Below are positions 34,933-44,413 of a stretch of 64,000 nucleotides of DNA, one piece after another (position 1 is the stretch's first letter; every line of letters begins with the position of its first letter). The stretch is from the NCBI RefSeq assembly GCF_003143775.1, contig NZ_QFRJ01000004.1:186001-250000 (forward strand), given 5' to 3'. Source of the stretch: Brumimicrobium oceani. Its GTDB lineage: Bacteria > Bacteroidota > Bacteroidia > Flavobacteriales_D > Crocinitomicaceae. The notes beneath the pieces were generated by a model. The model ran no database searches. It was not told where the DNA came from and saw nothing but the letters and a program-made list of their open reading frames with translations. The position numbers and the translations under genes are program-made.

Positions 34933-37434
34933 CTAAAAATTAAACTTCATACTTCTTTCATCGAGAATAGCGAAACTGACTTTAAAGGTGCTCCGGGGTT
35001 TAATTTGATTTCCATCAGAGAAGGCTACATAAGCTCCAATTCTCAATCTTCTTCGGGCAAATTTGAACACACGTTCTAATCCTGCAAACATTTCGTAATG
35101 CGTCCATTTGTGCTCTGGAACCCAAAGGTAACCACCTCCAGCCACTGTAGAAATACGGGTTCTCTTCATAAATGGAATTTTGTTGATTAGCGCTCCATTG
35201 AAATGATGAATATAATGCGATTCAAAATACCAATCCATCGTAGGTAATGTTGAGTCTAAATCTTGATAGGAATACATCGGGTTAGAAAACCAAATAGGAT
35301 CTGCTCTTCGGTGATATTTCATGTCCTCTGCTCTTAAAATTTTCTGATTTAAGAATTTCCCTGTAGTTATGTGATACTTTGATGTTCCTAAGGTTGATAT
35401 TTTAAACGTTTGCAGCATTCCAAAACGTATATAATCATGGTTTACCTCACTCCCTATAAAATCAGGTACTCCTTTCTCGTAAAAAACATATAAGGTTGGC
35501 CATTTAGACCCAAGAATCACCTTTCTATTGGGCTCTCTCATATATTTCTGAAAAGGAGTGTACCGAAGAGTAAAATCTGCTATTAATGCATTGTAAGACG
35601 TAAACTTTGGCGGTTCGGTATTTTCCAAAGCATTATCGAACCAACGAATAAATTTAGTGTCTTCCGGTAAAGGACGGCGATTTATATAAGTAAAGTTCGA
35701 CTCTAAATACAATCCATTCACAATTTCAAAGTCATGATATAGACTGCCTGAGGTGCGTTCAATAAAATTATCCCTAAGAAAAACTTGAGTGATTGCATCG
35801 TAGGAGCGAATCAAGTCGTAATTGTGAGTGAAATTGACCCCAATTCTTGACTGCCGAAATGGATTGTAAAGATAGCGTGCGTTGGCGGAACCTTTTATAT
35901 CGGAGTTGAGTAAGCCCATATCTGCACGCACGTAACCATCAAAAGTTTTTTCGTTTTTCCATTTCTTGAAATAATCGAAATCTGGACCTATTCTTGGCCC
36001 TGCAATGTAAATGGGACGAATCATAGCAGCAATAGAACTGATAGTCCATTGTGTTTTTTTCGCTCTATTTCTATGGTCAATTCCAAACCAAGCTACTTTC
36101 CAAAAGGTCACTTTATTAAAAACTGAATCTACAGAATCTAAATAGGAGGACTTGGAGAATAAATTTTCGATACTGTCCCGTTGACGAATAAATTTTTGCT
36201 CGTCTGGCGTTAAAGGCGTTAACCGAGTACTTGACCAATAGCTAGAGTCTCTCTCGTAAGCTTCTTGAGAAGTTACGGCCAATTCATTTCCAAAATACTT
36301 TTTATCGAATTGTGGATTAAAATCGTAATTTTTATAATTGACAACTGTACTTCCTTCAAACTTCTCCTTCCGGTATTCTACATCGTAGTTCATGTATTGA
36401 TTTTTCAAAACACACATGCTGTCCCCGTAAATATCAAAGTCTTGAACTACCGAGAAATTATCGTAGATGTAAAGGTTCCCTTTCACAATTTTAAAGTCAA
36501 TTTTTTCAACCAACCAAGTACTGTCCTGAATATAAATATAACCCTCAAGTGTTGATGAAGAAATACTTCGAGAAGAGATTTTTATCTTGTTTAATGTGGG
36601 AAGTGTATCCCTCTCAATTTTCTCTACCAATTGGTATTTGTACGATAATATTCCGGCAGTAGAAATCGGAGATTGAATCGGCGATTTACTTAAGTCATCG
36701 AGATACAAAGTATTCTGAAAAAAATTGAAATTGGACTTGGCTGTGGTCGTAAAATAGAGGTTTCTATCATCACCTCGCTTATCATACCCTGTTCTAATTT
36801 CCTTTATCTTGTTGGGCGGTGCATAACTTCTCTCCATCTCTACCTCTACCATATTGAGATTATTGAGCTGTTGCAGCTTTTTTCTTTTCAAGGCTTCAAC
36901 ATCATCGAATCGGGCATCGTCTTCTTGGTCTTCTAAATCCTTCTCAATATTTTCTTCTCCTTTAGAAGTAAGTGATCTTTCGTCTTTAGCGCGAATATAT
37001 ACATCACTTTTATAGGGATATTGATTGTAGTCGAATTGATTTTTCCGTTCAACAGTTCTCATTACGATGTCTCGGCCAACATTCCTCCTTTTTACAGCGA
37101 AGTCGTATCCTTCAAGGTCTTTAATTTTCACTGGAAAAAGCTGAATATCTTGAACGTTTTCTGTTTCTCGAACAATCATATAGTGCTCTCGGGTTTCGTA
37201 GCCCAAAGCTGAAAATACCATATAGTATTCTCCCACTTCCAATCGCATCAAATAGTTTCCTTCGAGATCTGCTCTAGTTCGCAAATCAGCATTGTTCTTT
37301 ACGTAAACATCTGCATAAGGAATCCCCAGATTACTCTCATCTAAAACTTTCCCCTTCAACACATACTGCCCTAAAGCCGAATTCCCCAGCAGAAAACAAC
37401 TTATCATCAGAAAGATATTTAGAAATTTAGACAT
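34933..37434 (-). CDS. CarboxypepD_reg-like / DUF5686 outer-membrane protein
   Basis: An 833-residue exported protein. Signal peptide to about residue 22, then a carboxypeptidase-regulatory beta domain (YVLKGKVLDESNLGIPYADV, LRTRADLEGNYLMRL; about 23-110), then the long DUF5686 region, which is predicted to form an outer-membrane barrel and ends in the typical aromatic strand LDERSMKFNF. A charged segment (EENIEKDLEDQEDDARFDD) lies near 160-180. The family is widespread in Bacteroidota with no established function; surface or envelope roles are assumed. Monocistronic. Confidence 0.88.
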   Translation of the reverse strand: MSKFLNIFLMISCFLLGNSALGQYVLKGKVLDESNLGIPYADVYVKNNADLRTRADLEGNYLMRLEVGEYYMVFSALGYETREHYMIVRETENVQDIQLFPVKIKDLEGYDFAVKRRNVGRDIVMRTVERKNQFDYNQYPYKSDVYIRAKDERSLTSKGEENIEKDLEDQEDDARFDDVEALKRKKLQQLNNLNMVEVEMERSYAPPNKIKEIRTGYDKRGDDRNLYFTTTAKSNFNFFQNTLYLDDLSKSPIQSPISTAGILSYKYQLVEKIERDTLPTLNKIKISSRSISSSTLEGYIYIQDSTWLVEKIDFKIVKGNLYIYDNFSVVQDFDIYGDSMCVLKNQYMNYDVEYRKEKFEGSTVVNYKNYDFNPQFDKKYFGNELAVTSQEAYERDSSYWSSTRLTPLTPDEQKFIRQRDSIENLFSKSSYLDSVDSVFNKVTFWKVAWFGIDHRNRAKKTQWTISSIAAMIRPIYIAGPRIGPDFDYFKKWKNEKTFDGYVRADMGLLNSDIKGSANARYLYNPFRQSRIGVNFTHNYDLIRSYDAITQVFLRDNFIERTSGSLYHDFEIVNGLYLESNFTYINRRPLPEDTKFIRWFDNALENTEPPKFTSYNALIADFTLRYTPFQKYMREPNRKVILGSKWPTLYVFYEKGVPDFIGSEVNHDYIRFGMLQTFKISTLGTSKYHITTGKFLNQKILRAEDMKYHRRADPIWFSNPMYSYQDLDSTLPTMDWYFESHYIHHFNGALINKIPFMKRTRISTVAGGGYLWVPEHKWTHYEMFAGLERVFKFARRRLRIGAYVAFSDGNQIKPRSTFKVSFAILDERSMKFNF

Positions 37435-37749
37435 GGAATTCTTTACTGGTAATTTATGACTTTCGAATTAGAGTTCATACTGAATTTTAAAGCTGGTCAA
37501 ATATAAGTGGAAATGAACAATTCAACAAAATAATAAGTAAAGCAGAATTACTATTTGTCTAATTTTAAACGAAGCTTTTCAGCCATAACTTTCTCTTTAT
37601 ATCTTCTTTTCAGAAAAGCCTAAAGTTTACTGTTTAGAAAACTGATTTTTAGTTCTTGATCAGAGTAAAGATAATCAACAATAAGCCTTCAAGGAAGTTA
37701 ACCATCAACTGTTTTGTACAGCTAATTTCTGAGAGTGATTATAAAACCA
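37435..37749. other. 315-bp gap, nothing recognised
   Basis: AT-rich; no ORF, promoter box or hairpin that I can support. Confidence 0.5.
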
Positions 37750-37971
37750 CTATTTCTTTTTAATCTGTTCATTTAGAAACTGTTGGTGTTTCTCCATTCT
37801 TTTCATCATATAACGACGAACGAAGTACAACAGAATAGCAAAAAAACCAAACACATAGTAAGATGACCATCTTTCGAATCCATCTTTAAACCCCAATACA
37901 GTTACGGCGATAATGGTAATTACACCCACAACCAACCAAAACAATTGCATTATCTTATTGTACGTTTCCAT
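37750..37971 (-). CDS. Small two-helix membrane protein downstream of lptC
   Basis: A 73-residue protein with two hydrophobic helices (about 8-26 and 34-52) and a basic C-terminal tail RRYMMKRMEKHQQF. Family not recognised. It starts 3 bases after the lptC stop, so it is the last gene of the coaX-lptC operon. Confidence 0.7.
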   Translation of the reverse strand: METYNKIMQLFWLVVGVITIIAVTVLGFKDGFERWSSYYVFGFFAILLYFVRRYMMKRMEKHQQFLNEQIKKK

Positions 37972-37974
37972 ATT

Positions 37975-38532
37975 TTAATCTTTTATAAATATTTTAGCAG
38001 TAGGTTTATAAAACTGAGCAGTATCAAAAGCAGGAGTTGTCCACGCCCCGATTCCTGTAAGAATGAGGTCAGGAGAGGTGATGACCACTGCTTTGTTTGT
38101 GTAAATTGAATCCCCTGTTTTGTTGTAATACAGCACTTCTGATTCTAGTGTTTTCTCTTGAACTACATTCAGTAACTTCACACTATCTCTTACCGTAATT
38201 AGCCCAGTTTCATCGTTTATTTCTCCAAATAAAGAAGTAAGCACGGAACCAATTGAACCATCATCGTTGTAAAAATTCACTCTTAGTCCGTCTTTGAACT
38301 TTCTCACATTTTGAGGCGGACCGTAAGTCTCGGCAATATTGGCAAAGATTTCAAACTGAGCATATCCTGAATCAGTATAAATAATATGAAGCTCTTCGCT
38401 TGTGTCATCTGGATTTTCGGGGTGAGTTGTAATTTTCTTTACCTTATCCAAATCGTTTACACATGAAAAAAAGATTCCCGTCATGAGCATCATGACAGGA
38501 ATCAATAAAATATTGTGCGTTATGTTGCTCAA
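37975..38532 (-). CDS. lptC: LPS export protein LptC
   Basis: A 185-residue lipoprotein of the LptC family; the lipobox is FFSC near residue 24 (MTGIFFSCVNDLD). LptC passes lipopolysaccharide from the LptBFG transporter to LptA. The beta-jellyroll pattern is visible in YAQFEIFANIAETYGPP, GLRVNFYNDDG, LITVRDSVKLLN and DSIYTNKAVVITSPD. Bacteroidota LptC proteins are often annotated as lipoproteins, and its place after the TPR gene (4 bases) in the coaX cluster matches the common gene order in Flavobacteriia. lptA and the transporter are not in the window. Confidence 0.82.
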   Translation of the reverse strand: MSNITHNILLIPVMMLMTGIFFSCVNDLDKVKKITTHPENPDDTSEELHIIYTDSGYAQFEIFANIAETYGPPQNVRKFKDGLRVNFYNDDGSIGSVLTSLFGEINDETGLITVRDSVKLLNVVQEKTLESEVLYYNKTGDSIYTNKAVVITSPDLILTGIGAWTTPAFDTAQFYKPTAKIFIKD

Positions 38533-38536
38533 TGGT

Positions 38537-39814
38537 TTAGTATGTTTTTATTGTGAAAGTTCTATTTCCCCAACAGCTCAACTCTACGGTCTCACCTACA
38601 GCTTTATCTTCATTAAAGATATCGCTTGAAGTTGGACACTGACTTTTCATTGAGCTAACTAATCCTGCGTTACCAGATTTCTCGGCCAATTCCACTGCGT
38701 AATAGTAGTTTGCTTTACGATCGAAAGTAGAAACCCCACAATCGTTAGAAGTTGCGCTTACACTTTTGGCAGCAATTTCGTAACCTTTTCCAGCGTTTTT
38801 ACCTGTGATTGCTAGACCAGCAGAGTGTGCTGCTTTGTAACTTCCGATACGGAAATAAGTATTGGCAATCTCAAATTCGATATCACTTTTTTGGTCAGCA
38901 CTTTCTGCCATTCCTAAAGCTTCTTTAAAAGTCGAAATTGCTGCTGAAGTACTACCTCTGCTAATTTGTAATTTCGCTTTAGCCAAAACTGCATCCACTG
39001 AAGGGTCAATTGCAATAATTGTGTCTACTAAGTGGGCATAAACTTCATTTTTTGTACACTCTTGCTTTTCGAGTAAGGCCATGAAATTTTTCACAGTAGA
39101 TTTTTTTGCTTCAAGTTCTTGTGGCAATTCCGTCATAAAACTTTCGATCTCAGGAACAATTGACTCACAATCTGTCACGGCTCTATTCATATAAACAGAA
39201 ACAAAATCGATAATCTCTGCCCCCATATCCCCTTTACTTGCGTAATCTGATAATTTGAAATATTCAGTGATAATTCTCTTCTTGTATTTCTCCTTCGCTT
39301 TTTCGTCTTGTTCTTGAACCCAAAGATTATAAAGGTTTACATAATATTGTTGCAGAAACCCTTTATTTACTTTTTCAGCTTCATGGTGAATTCCGATTCT
39401 ATATGCTTCGTCAGCTTTCTTCATATTTCCAGCTGCACCTTGCATTAAATAAGAATACCCCAAGTATGCTTGCCATTCCTTTTGAACTCCATGAGTTTCT
39501 TGTGCTGCTTCATAAACCATAATCAGCGTATCTAAGTATGCAGCCTTAGTAGAATCATCGGTTGCATTACTCATAGATCTTTGAACAGAATAAATAAAAG
39601 GGTTGTAGAAAACCATTTCTAAAGTACCACATTCTTTCTGTGCTTTTATATATGATCTTGTAACTTTCTCATATTCCTTTGCTTTGTAGGCATTACCAGC
39701 AATAGCCTTATATCTTGTACATTCATCGGCTTCATTAGTACCTTCTTGTGCATAGCTTGCAAGTCCAAAACTCAAAGTAAACAGAGCTCCTAATATTAAT
39801 TTTCCTATTTTCAT
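38537..39814 (-). CDS. Exported TPR-repeat protein
   Basis: A 425-residue protein with a signal peptide (cleavage near SYAQ, residue 22) and helical repeats resembling tetratricopeptides, e.g. CTRYKAIAGNAYKAKEYEKV and FEIANTYFRIGSYKAAHSAG. Periplasmic scaffold is the likely role. It sits between the outer-membrane protein gene (12 bases away) and lptC (4 bases), the order found in many Flavobacteriia. Specific function unknown. Confidence 0.8.
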   Translation of the reverse strand: MKIGKLILGALFTLSFGLASYAQEGTNEADECTRYKAIAGNAYKAKEYEKVTRSYIKAQKECGTLEMVFYNPFIYSVQRSMSNATDDSTKAAYLDTLIMVYEAAQETHGVQKEWQAYLGYSYLMQGAAGNMKKADEAYRIGIHHEAEKVNKGFLQQYYVNLYNLWVQEQDEKAKEKYKKRIITEYFKLSDYASKGDMGAEIIDFVSVYMNRAVTDCESIVPEIESFMTELPQELEAKKSTVKNFMALLEKQECTKNEVYAHLVDTIIAIDPSVDAVLAKAKLQISRGSTSAAISTFKEALGMAESADQKSDIEFEIANTYFRIGSYKAAHSAGLAITGKNAGKGYEIAAKSVSATSNDCGVSTFDRKANYYYAVELAEKSGNAGLVSSMKSQCPTSSDIFNEDKAVGETVELSCWGNRTFTIKTY

Positions 39815-39826
39815 TTTTATCTATTA

Positions 39827-41179
39827 TTAATCAAGTTTATATTTTCTAAACCACCTGTCATACCCAGGAGCAATATTTATGCCGAAGTTAAATCCAAAAT
39901 AACTTTCCTTTAGCACTGCTGGCCCGCTATTTCGCCCCATCTCACCATAAGTCCCTGATATATTCACAGTTGAAACAGCTCTATTCATAACGATTGGAAA
40001 TCCAATACCCGCTGTAAATCCTTGATCCATTAATTGCTCTCCGTTTACTTCATAAGGCGTGTTCACACTATAGGCACCAATTCGATATTTTAACCTATCG
40101 AATATGCTGATATATGCGGAACGATCGAAAGCTTGACGGTGGCGCATAAACTCTACTCCTACGCGGAAAGAATTTGAATTTACGTATTGTCCTGATTGAA
40201 CACTATTATTAAAATCCTCGTTATATGATGACCACTCCTCCATTGAATACTCCATGGTAACCATTAAAGATGGAAGTTTGGAGCTTTTTGAAGTCGAGTC
40301 ATTTTGTGGTGTAAAAGTATAAGTTAAACCTAGGCTGGTTTTAGTTGGAAGAAAAACATTACCACTGATATCTCCTGTTTTTATTATTGTATCGTAAAGA
40401 CCTTGCTCAAAGAAATTCGAGTAATGAATGCGTGTTTGAGATTTTTCAAAGCTTAACTCCTTGCCTGGACGAAAAACTCCCGCCACCCTAAAGCTATGGG
40501 TTAGGTTTGGGCGAAAATCATAATTCAAACCAAACTCTACACCAAAGTCTTTAGCGCGAATGGATTGAATATCCATACCGCCCGATTCCACGGAATTACT
40601 AACGGTATAAGTTCTTCTTTGATTATTCAGTTTCCCAAAATAATACTTACCATTTACCCCTACAGAAAGACTTTGTTTCTTACGGTCTAAAATATTTCCT
40701 GAAAATCCAATCATAACTTCTTGTAAATCGCCGTCCCCAGTGTAATCATAGAAAATACTGTCTCCCGCAATAACTTCATGATCATTTATTTCGTATCCTC
40801 TTCTACTCAAAGGCTTTAAACCTGCTGCTACACCAAATCGATTTCCAAAAGGAATAACCAAAGCCATGTGCGTAATTCCTGAAAACCTACCTTCAGACTC
40901 CATTCCATTATTAGAAAATCGTTTTTCGAAATGTGTTAGCCCCATTGAAAATAAAGGCAACTGTTTTGCTGTTAGTGAATACGTAGATGGATTAAACAAA
41001 TTCGTTTGACTAGAATCTGTCAATGCAGTTGCTGCACCTCCTAACGCTGAAATATAGGCATTACCGTAAAAACCAACATCTCCAAGTCCTCGTGCTGAAT
41101 AAGGACTGTTTGTGTTAATCTGTACTAGTGCATTTCCACTTATAACGATAAATAGTGCAACTAATAAACTTCTAAACAT
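39827..41179 (-). CDS. Outer-membrane beta-barrel protein (FadL/OmpP1-like)
   Basis: A 450-residue exported barrel: signal peptide to about residue 19, then NTNSPYSARGLGDVGFYGNAY, the start typical of the Bacteroidota FadL/PorV-related family, with SALGGAATALTDSS and FNPSTYS following, and a C-terminal strand ending FNFGINIAPGYDRWFRKYKLD (quoted in parts). Its start overlaps the coaX stop by 8 bases. It probably transports hydrophobic substrates, but that is family inference. Confidence 0.8.
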   Translation of the reverse strand: MFRSLLVALFIVISGNALVQINTNSPYSARGLGDVGFYGNAYISALGGAATALTDSSQTNLFNPSTYSLTAKQLPLFSMGLTHFEKRFSNNGMESEGRFSGITHMALVIPFGNRFGVAAGLKPLSRRGYEINDHEVIAGDSIFYDYTGDGDLQEVMIGFSGNILDRKKQSLSVGVNGKYYFGKLNNQRRTYTVSNSVESGGMDIQSIRAKDFGVEFGLNYDFRPNLTHSFRVAGVFRPGKELSFEKSQTRIHYSNFFEQGLYDTIIKTGDISGNVFLPTKTSLGLTYTFTPQNDSTSKSSKLPSLMVTMEYSMEEWSSYNEDFNNSVQSGQYVNSNSFRVGVEFMRHRQAFDRSAYISIFDRLKYRIGAYSVNTPYEVNGEQLMDQGFTAGIGFPIVMNRAVSTVNISGTYGEMGRNSGPAVLKESYFGFNFGINIAPGYDRWFRKYKLD

Positions 41180-41906
41180 TGTGTTTTAGTATTAAATACA
41201 AACCTTTAACGGTCAAATAATCATCCGCAAAGATGCTATTTTTTAATTCTTTATCAAATCTTTTAAGGTCTCCACCAGTCAAAAAAATTGTTAACGGCTG
41301 ATATTGTTGATTATATTGATTGATAAAACCTTCTATCTCTGCCTGTATTCCATTTAAAACACCAGACATCATCGCATTTTTCGTGGAATCACCAATTAAT
41401 TGCGACTGTTCTTCCAACTCCAACAATGGCAGACCTCCTGTAAATTCGTGCATGGCTTTTAAGCGCATTCCATACCCTGGTGAAATTGAACCGCCAATAA
41501 ATTTTCCTTCTTGAACAAAATCAAACTTTATACAAGTCCCAATATCTATGACTAAACTATTAGTAGTTTTAGAATAATGATTAGCGGCAACTGCATTAGC
41601 GATTCTATCAGCACCCAAGGTTTGAGGAGTTCGATAAGTATCGATTCTAATAGGTAAAGGTGTTTGATTACTTAAAACAACATTTGGCTGCAGCAAATCT
41701 GCTATCCAATTACGCATTTCCTCATTCAAAACGGATGACAAAATACTTGTCACCTCTTTTTTGGAAGAAATAATTGATTTTATCTTTTCTTTTTCCTCTA
41801 TTGATATGAACACCTGGCTAAGCACTTCACCATTCTCAAAATCAATAACTTTGACACGGGTATTCCCAGCATCCACTACACAAAACTTGGTCTTTTCCTG
41901 CTTCAC
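41172..41906 (-). CDS. coaX: Type III pantothenate kinase
   Basis: First enzyme of coenzyme A synthesis, 244 residues, of the ASKHA fold. Motifs are VVDAGNTRVK (phosphate 1), GADRIANAVAA, VIDIGTCIKFD (phosphate 2) and GGSISPGYGMRL. The start is a GTG at 41906; a TAACTTTG box ends only four bases upstream, so the message is probably leaderless. It is the first gene of coaX-OMP-TPR-lptC-membrane protein. Confidence 0.93.
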   Translation of the reverse strand: MKQEKTKFCVVDAGNTRVKVIDFENGEVLSQVFISIEEKEKIKSIISSKKEVTSILSSVLNEEMRNWIADLLQPNVVLSNQTPLPIRIDTYRTPQTLGADRIANAVAANHYSKTTNSLVIDIGTCIKFDFVQEGKFIGGSISPGYGMRLKAMHEFTGGLPLLELEEQSQLIGDSTKNAMMSGVLNGIQAEIEGFINQYNQQYQPLTIFLTGGDLKRFDKELKNSIFADDYLTVKGLYLILKHNV

Positions 41907-41910
41907 ATTG

Positions 41911-41918
41911 CAAAGTTA
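41911..41918 (-). promoter_or_regulatory. -7 box for coaX operon
   Basis: The minus strand reads TAACTTTG (TAnnTTTG), then CAAT, then the GTG start. Same spacing and start codon as uvrC. Confidence 0.6.
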
Positions 41919-41974
41919 ATAGAAGATTTTTAAAAAATAATTCAAAATGATGCTTCCAGAATAGAATTAGTTTA

Positions 41975-41982
41975 TATCTTTG
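41975..41982 (+). promoter_or_regulatory. -7 box for tRNA-Phe
   Basis: TATCTTTG, exact consensus, 35 bases before the tRNA 5' end. Confidence 0.65.
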
Positions 41983-42017
41983 CACCCACCTAATCAAATA
42001 AGCAGTTTAAAAACAAC

Positions 42018-42090
42018 GGTGATGTAGCTCAGTTGGTAGAGCAAAGGACTGAAAATCCTTGTGTCGGCGGTTCGATTCCGTCCATCACCA
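42018..42090 (+). tRNA. tRNA-Phe (GAA)
   Basis: Complete cloverleaf of 73 bases: acceptor GGTGATG/CATCACC, D-stem GCTC/GAGC, anticodon stem AAGGA/TCCTT with loop CTGAAAA (anticodon GAA at 42051-42053), T-arm GGCGG-TTCGATT-CCGTC, discriminator A. The CCA end is not encoded. Confidence 0.97.
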
Positions 42091-42096
42091 CAGATT

Positions 42097-42133
42097 AAAC
42101 CCAAAATATTGAATTCAATATTTTGGGTTTTTT
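42097..42133 (+). terminator. Terminator of tRNA-Phe
   Basis: A perfect 34-bp palindrome centred on GAATTC (arm AAACCCAAAATATTGAA) ending in a T run, 6 bases after the tRNA. Confidence 0.85.
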
Positions 42134-42229
42134 GTTTTAAAACGCTTTCAAAAAGCCTAAACAACTCACTTGAACTTAAACAACGAGCTTGTCTCTAAAG
42201 TAAAAACACATCTAAATATACAGAAATCA

Positions 42230-42261
42230 AAAAAGGGCTCCTCAGTTGAAGAACCCTTTTT
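42230..42261 (-). terminator. Terminator of the T9SS cargo gene
   Basis: Stem AAAAAGGG/CCCTTTTT with partly paired interior; functional on the minus strand after the gene ending at 42305. Confidence 0.7.
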
Positions 42262-42304
42262 GTGATAAATAGGAAGTTTAAAACTTCAATAATTTACAAT
42301 CAAA

Positions 42305-43681
42305 CTATTTTACAATTTTCTTTGTAATAGCTCCATTTTCAGTATTCACCATCAACATGTAAACTCCTGAATTGATTTTTTGAGTATCTATTTTTGCTTG
42401 ATTTCCGCTTAAAGAACCTTCTTGGATAACTTTTCCAGAAATTTCGTAAATCACGTAGCTATTCAAATTAACATCTGAAGAAATGTTTAATTCAGCATTA
42501 AACATGTTTGGATAAACATTCATTTCAACCTTTACATTGTCAAAAGCCTCTACTGAAGCTGTTCCGCCAACAAAGCCTGGATAACCATCATTTTCAAAAG
42601 AATTCAATTTCCATGGGCCATTAGCATCACCTGCATTTAATAAATCAACCATTGCAGTTGTTTTCATTTCAGCAGTAGTTTTTGCTGTGATATCTGGAGT
42701 GCCAGGAGCACCTTGCCATCCTCCAACTGCATCAACATGTTGAGAAGTCTCCGTATCCCAAAAGTTATTCAAGGTTCCAACACTTCCTCCAGCACCAATA
42801 AATCCACCATCAAATTCAGGCCCAACTGCTGTTCCAGTTGAATAAGAATTAGAAATTGAAATTAAAGCTGTCGCGTGACCAACCAATCCACCTGCATGAC
42901 CATTTACCACAACAACGTTTGAGCGCGAGTAACAGTTATCAACTGTATTTTCCAAAGTTCCTGGAAAACCAATCACAGATGCTCCGATCAACCCACCAGC
43001 TAGATGATTCGCACTAACAGTTCCTCTAGAATATGATTCAGAAATTGAAACTCCGTTGTGTGGGGAACCTAAAAGTCCTCCTACTTGCGCATCTCCATTC
43101 ACAGCACCCTCAGCAGAACACGCTGAAATAGATCCGTTTTCAACCATATCCCCAATTAATCCACCAACATTAACACCCGTAGATTCAATCGTAACTCCTG
43201 ATGCATGACAGTTAGTAATTACAACATTCTGCCAAGCATTTCCAACTAGAGACCCTGCACTGTCTATACCTTTCACTGTAGGGTTTTCTAACTTAACGTT
43301 AACTATTGTTGCATTAATAACGCGACCAAAAAGTCCAACCATGTGATCATTTGGCATATCAACATTTAAATTACTTATCACGTGGCTATTTCCATCAAAA
43401 GTTCCAGAAAATGTGTTTACATCATCTACTCCAATTGGTGACCACAAGTGAGCACCCAAATCTAAATCTCCATCAATATTAATTGTAGATCCAGCAAAAT
43501 CATTTCCTCCTGCTACTAAAACAGACAATCCGGCTAACTCAGCAGAAGTAGTTAAGGTGAAGTTTGTACTTTGAGCGTTATACCATTGCGTATCGGCATT
43601 ATCGCTCCAAAGTGTTGTTTGAGCGAACATGGCGCTTGTCATTCCTAATAAAATGCTTAAAAAAAGTAAAGTTTTCTTCAT
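42305..43681 (-). CDS. Type IX-secreted protein with GLUG repeats
   Basis: A 458-residue surface or secreted protein. Signal peptide to about residue 20 (MFAQ). The middle carries GLUG motifs, e.g. GGLIGDM, GGLLGSP, GGLIGAS, GGLVGHA and GGFIGAG with NCYSRS and ESYSRG lines, as in right-handed beta-helix adhesins. The last about 75 residues are a Por/type A sorting tail: VYPNMFNAELNISS, ISGKVIQEGSL and GVYMLMVNTENG ending KKIVK. Export to the surface by the type IX system is therefore expected; none of its components is in the window. Ligand unknown. Confidence 0.92.
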   Translation of the reverse strand: MKKTLLFLSILLGMTSAMFAQTTLWSDNADTQWYNAQSTNFTLTTSAELAGLSVLVAGGNDFAGSTINIDGDLDLGAHLWSPIGVDDVNTFSGTFDGNSHVISNLNVDMPNDHMVGLFGRVINATIVNVKLENPTVKGIDSAGSLVGNAWQNVVITNCHASGVTIESTGVNVGGLIGDMVENGSISACSAEGAVNGDAQVGGLLGSPHNGVSISESYSRGTVSANHLAGGLIGASVIGFPGTLENTVDNCYSRSNVVVVNGHAGGLVGHATALISISNSYSTGTAVGPEFDGGFIGAGGSVGTLNNFWDTETSQHVDAVGGWQGAPGTPDITAKTTAEMKTTAMVDLLNAGDANGPWKLNSFENDGYPGFVGGTASVEAFDNVKVEMNVYPNMFNAELNISSDVNLNSYVIYEISGKVIQEGSLSGNQAKIDTQKINSGVYMLMVNTENGAITKKIVK

Positions 43682-43718
43682 AAGAATTTCGTTAAAGATT
43701 ATAATATTTCTATTTCGA

Positions 43719-43726
43719 CAAAATTA
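43719..43726 (-). promoter_or_regulatory. -7 box for the T9SS cargo gene
   Basis: The minus strand reads TAATTTTG, matching TAnnTTTG, 37 bases before the ATG. Confidence 0.5.
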
Positions 43727-43838
43727 CCTTAAAGTTGTATTAAAGAATAATCGCAATAGGATTTAACATGCATTTCTAATAATCATTCTTGTATTCCTAA
43801 CCATAAGATTCGAAGTATATTGCTACATTTTATCCCAC

Positions 43839-43868
43839 AAAAAAAAGGTGAACATAATGCTCACCTTT
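43839..43868 (-). terminator. Terminator of the CsbD gene
   Basis: On the minus strand AAAGGTGA-(gcattatgt)-TCACCTTT is followed by eight Ts, 28 bases after the csbD stop. Confidence 0.75.
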
Positions 43869-43895
43869 CATGTATTCAATTATTTAAACCACTGA

Positions 43896-44087
43896 CTATA
43901 GTTCGTCAATGTATTTTTTAATTGTTTCTTTCGCTTCTCCTGTTTTCTTTTGAAGTCTTCCAAGAAGTTCATCCTCTTTTCCTTCTTCATATTTCAAATC
44001 GTCATCTGTAAGGTCGCCATATTTCTGCTTTACCTTACCTTTTAATTCATTCCAATTTCCTTTAATCTTGTCTTCTGTTGATCCCAT
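43896..44087 (-). CDS. CsbD-family stress protein
   Basis: A 63-residue hydrophilic, helix-rich protein of the CsbD family: [20 protein letters not shown], then [19 protein letters not shown] and [18 protein letters not shown]. Members are general-stress-induced in several phyla; molecular function is not known. Monocistronic with its own terminator. Confidence 0.92.
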   Translation of the reverse strand: MGSTEDKIKGNWNELKGKVKQKYGDLTDDDLKYEEGKEDELLGRLQKKTGEAKETIKKYIDEL

Positions 44088-44413
44088 GTTTGTTTATTTT
44101 AAATTAATAATTGTTTGTTGATTGCAAGGTACGAAATATGTAGGCTTTTTGAAAATATACGCTGTTAAAGAAATTTAAATCCTATGCTCTTAACACCTGT
44201 TAACATTGACGTATTCGAGAAAACTAATGCATTCAACTTTACTCAATTCAAGGCAACAGATTACAAAGAAAACCCAATAAAGTGCCTTTTAAATAGTGCC
44301 TTTTAATATTGTAAATTTTACTTTAAAAGCTTAACTTAGGAAAATGGTCAGCAATGAATTATTTCGAATAATTATACTGACTTTAATTTAACGTTCAAAT
44401 AAAAATACAAACA
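44088..44413. other. 326-bp gap, nothing recognised
   Basis: Divergent control region between csbD and cbpA; no exact TAnnTTTG box or hairpin seen. Confidence 0.5.
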
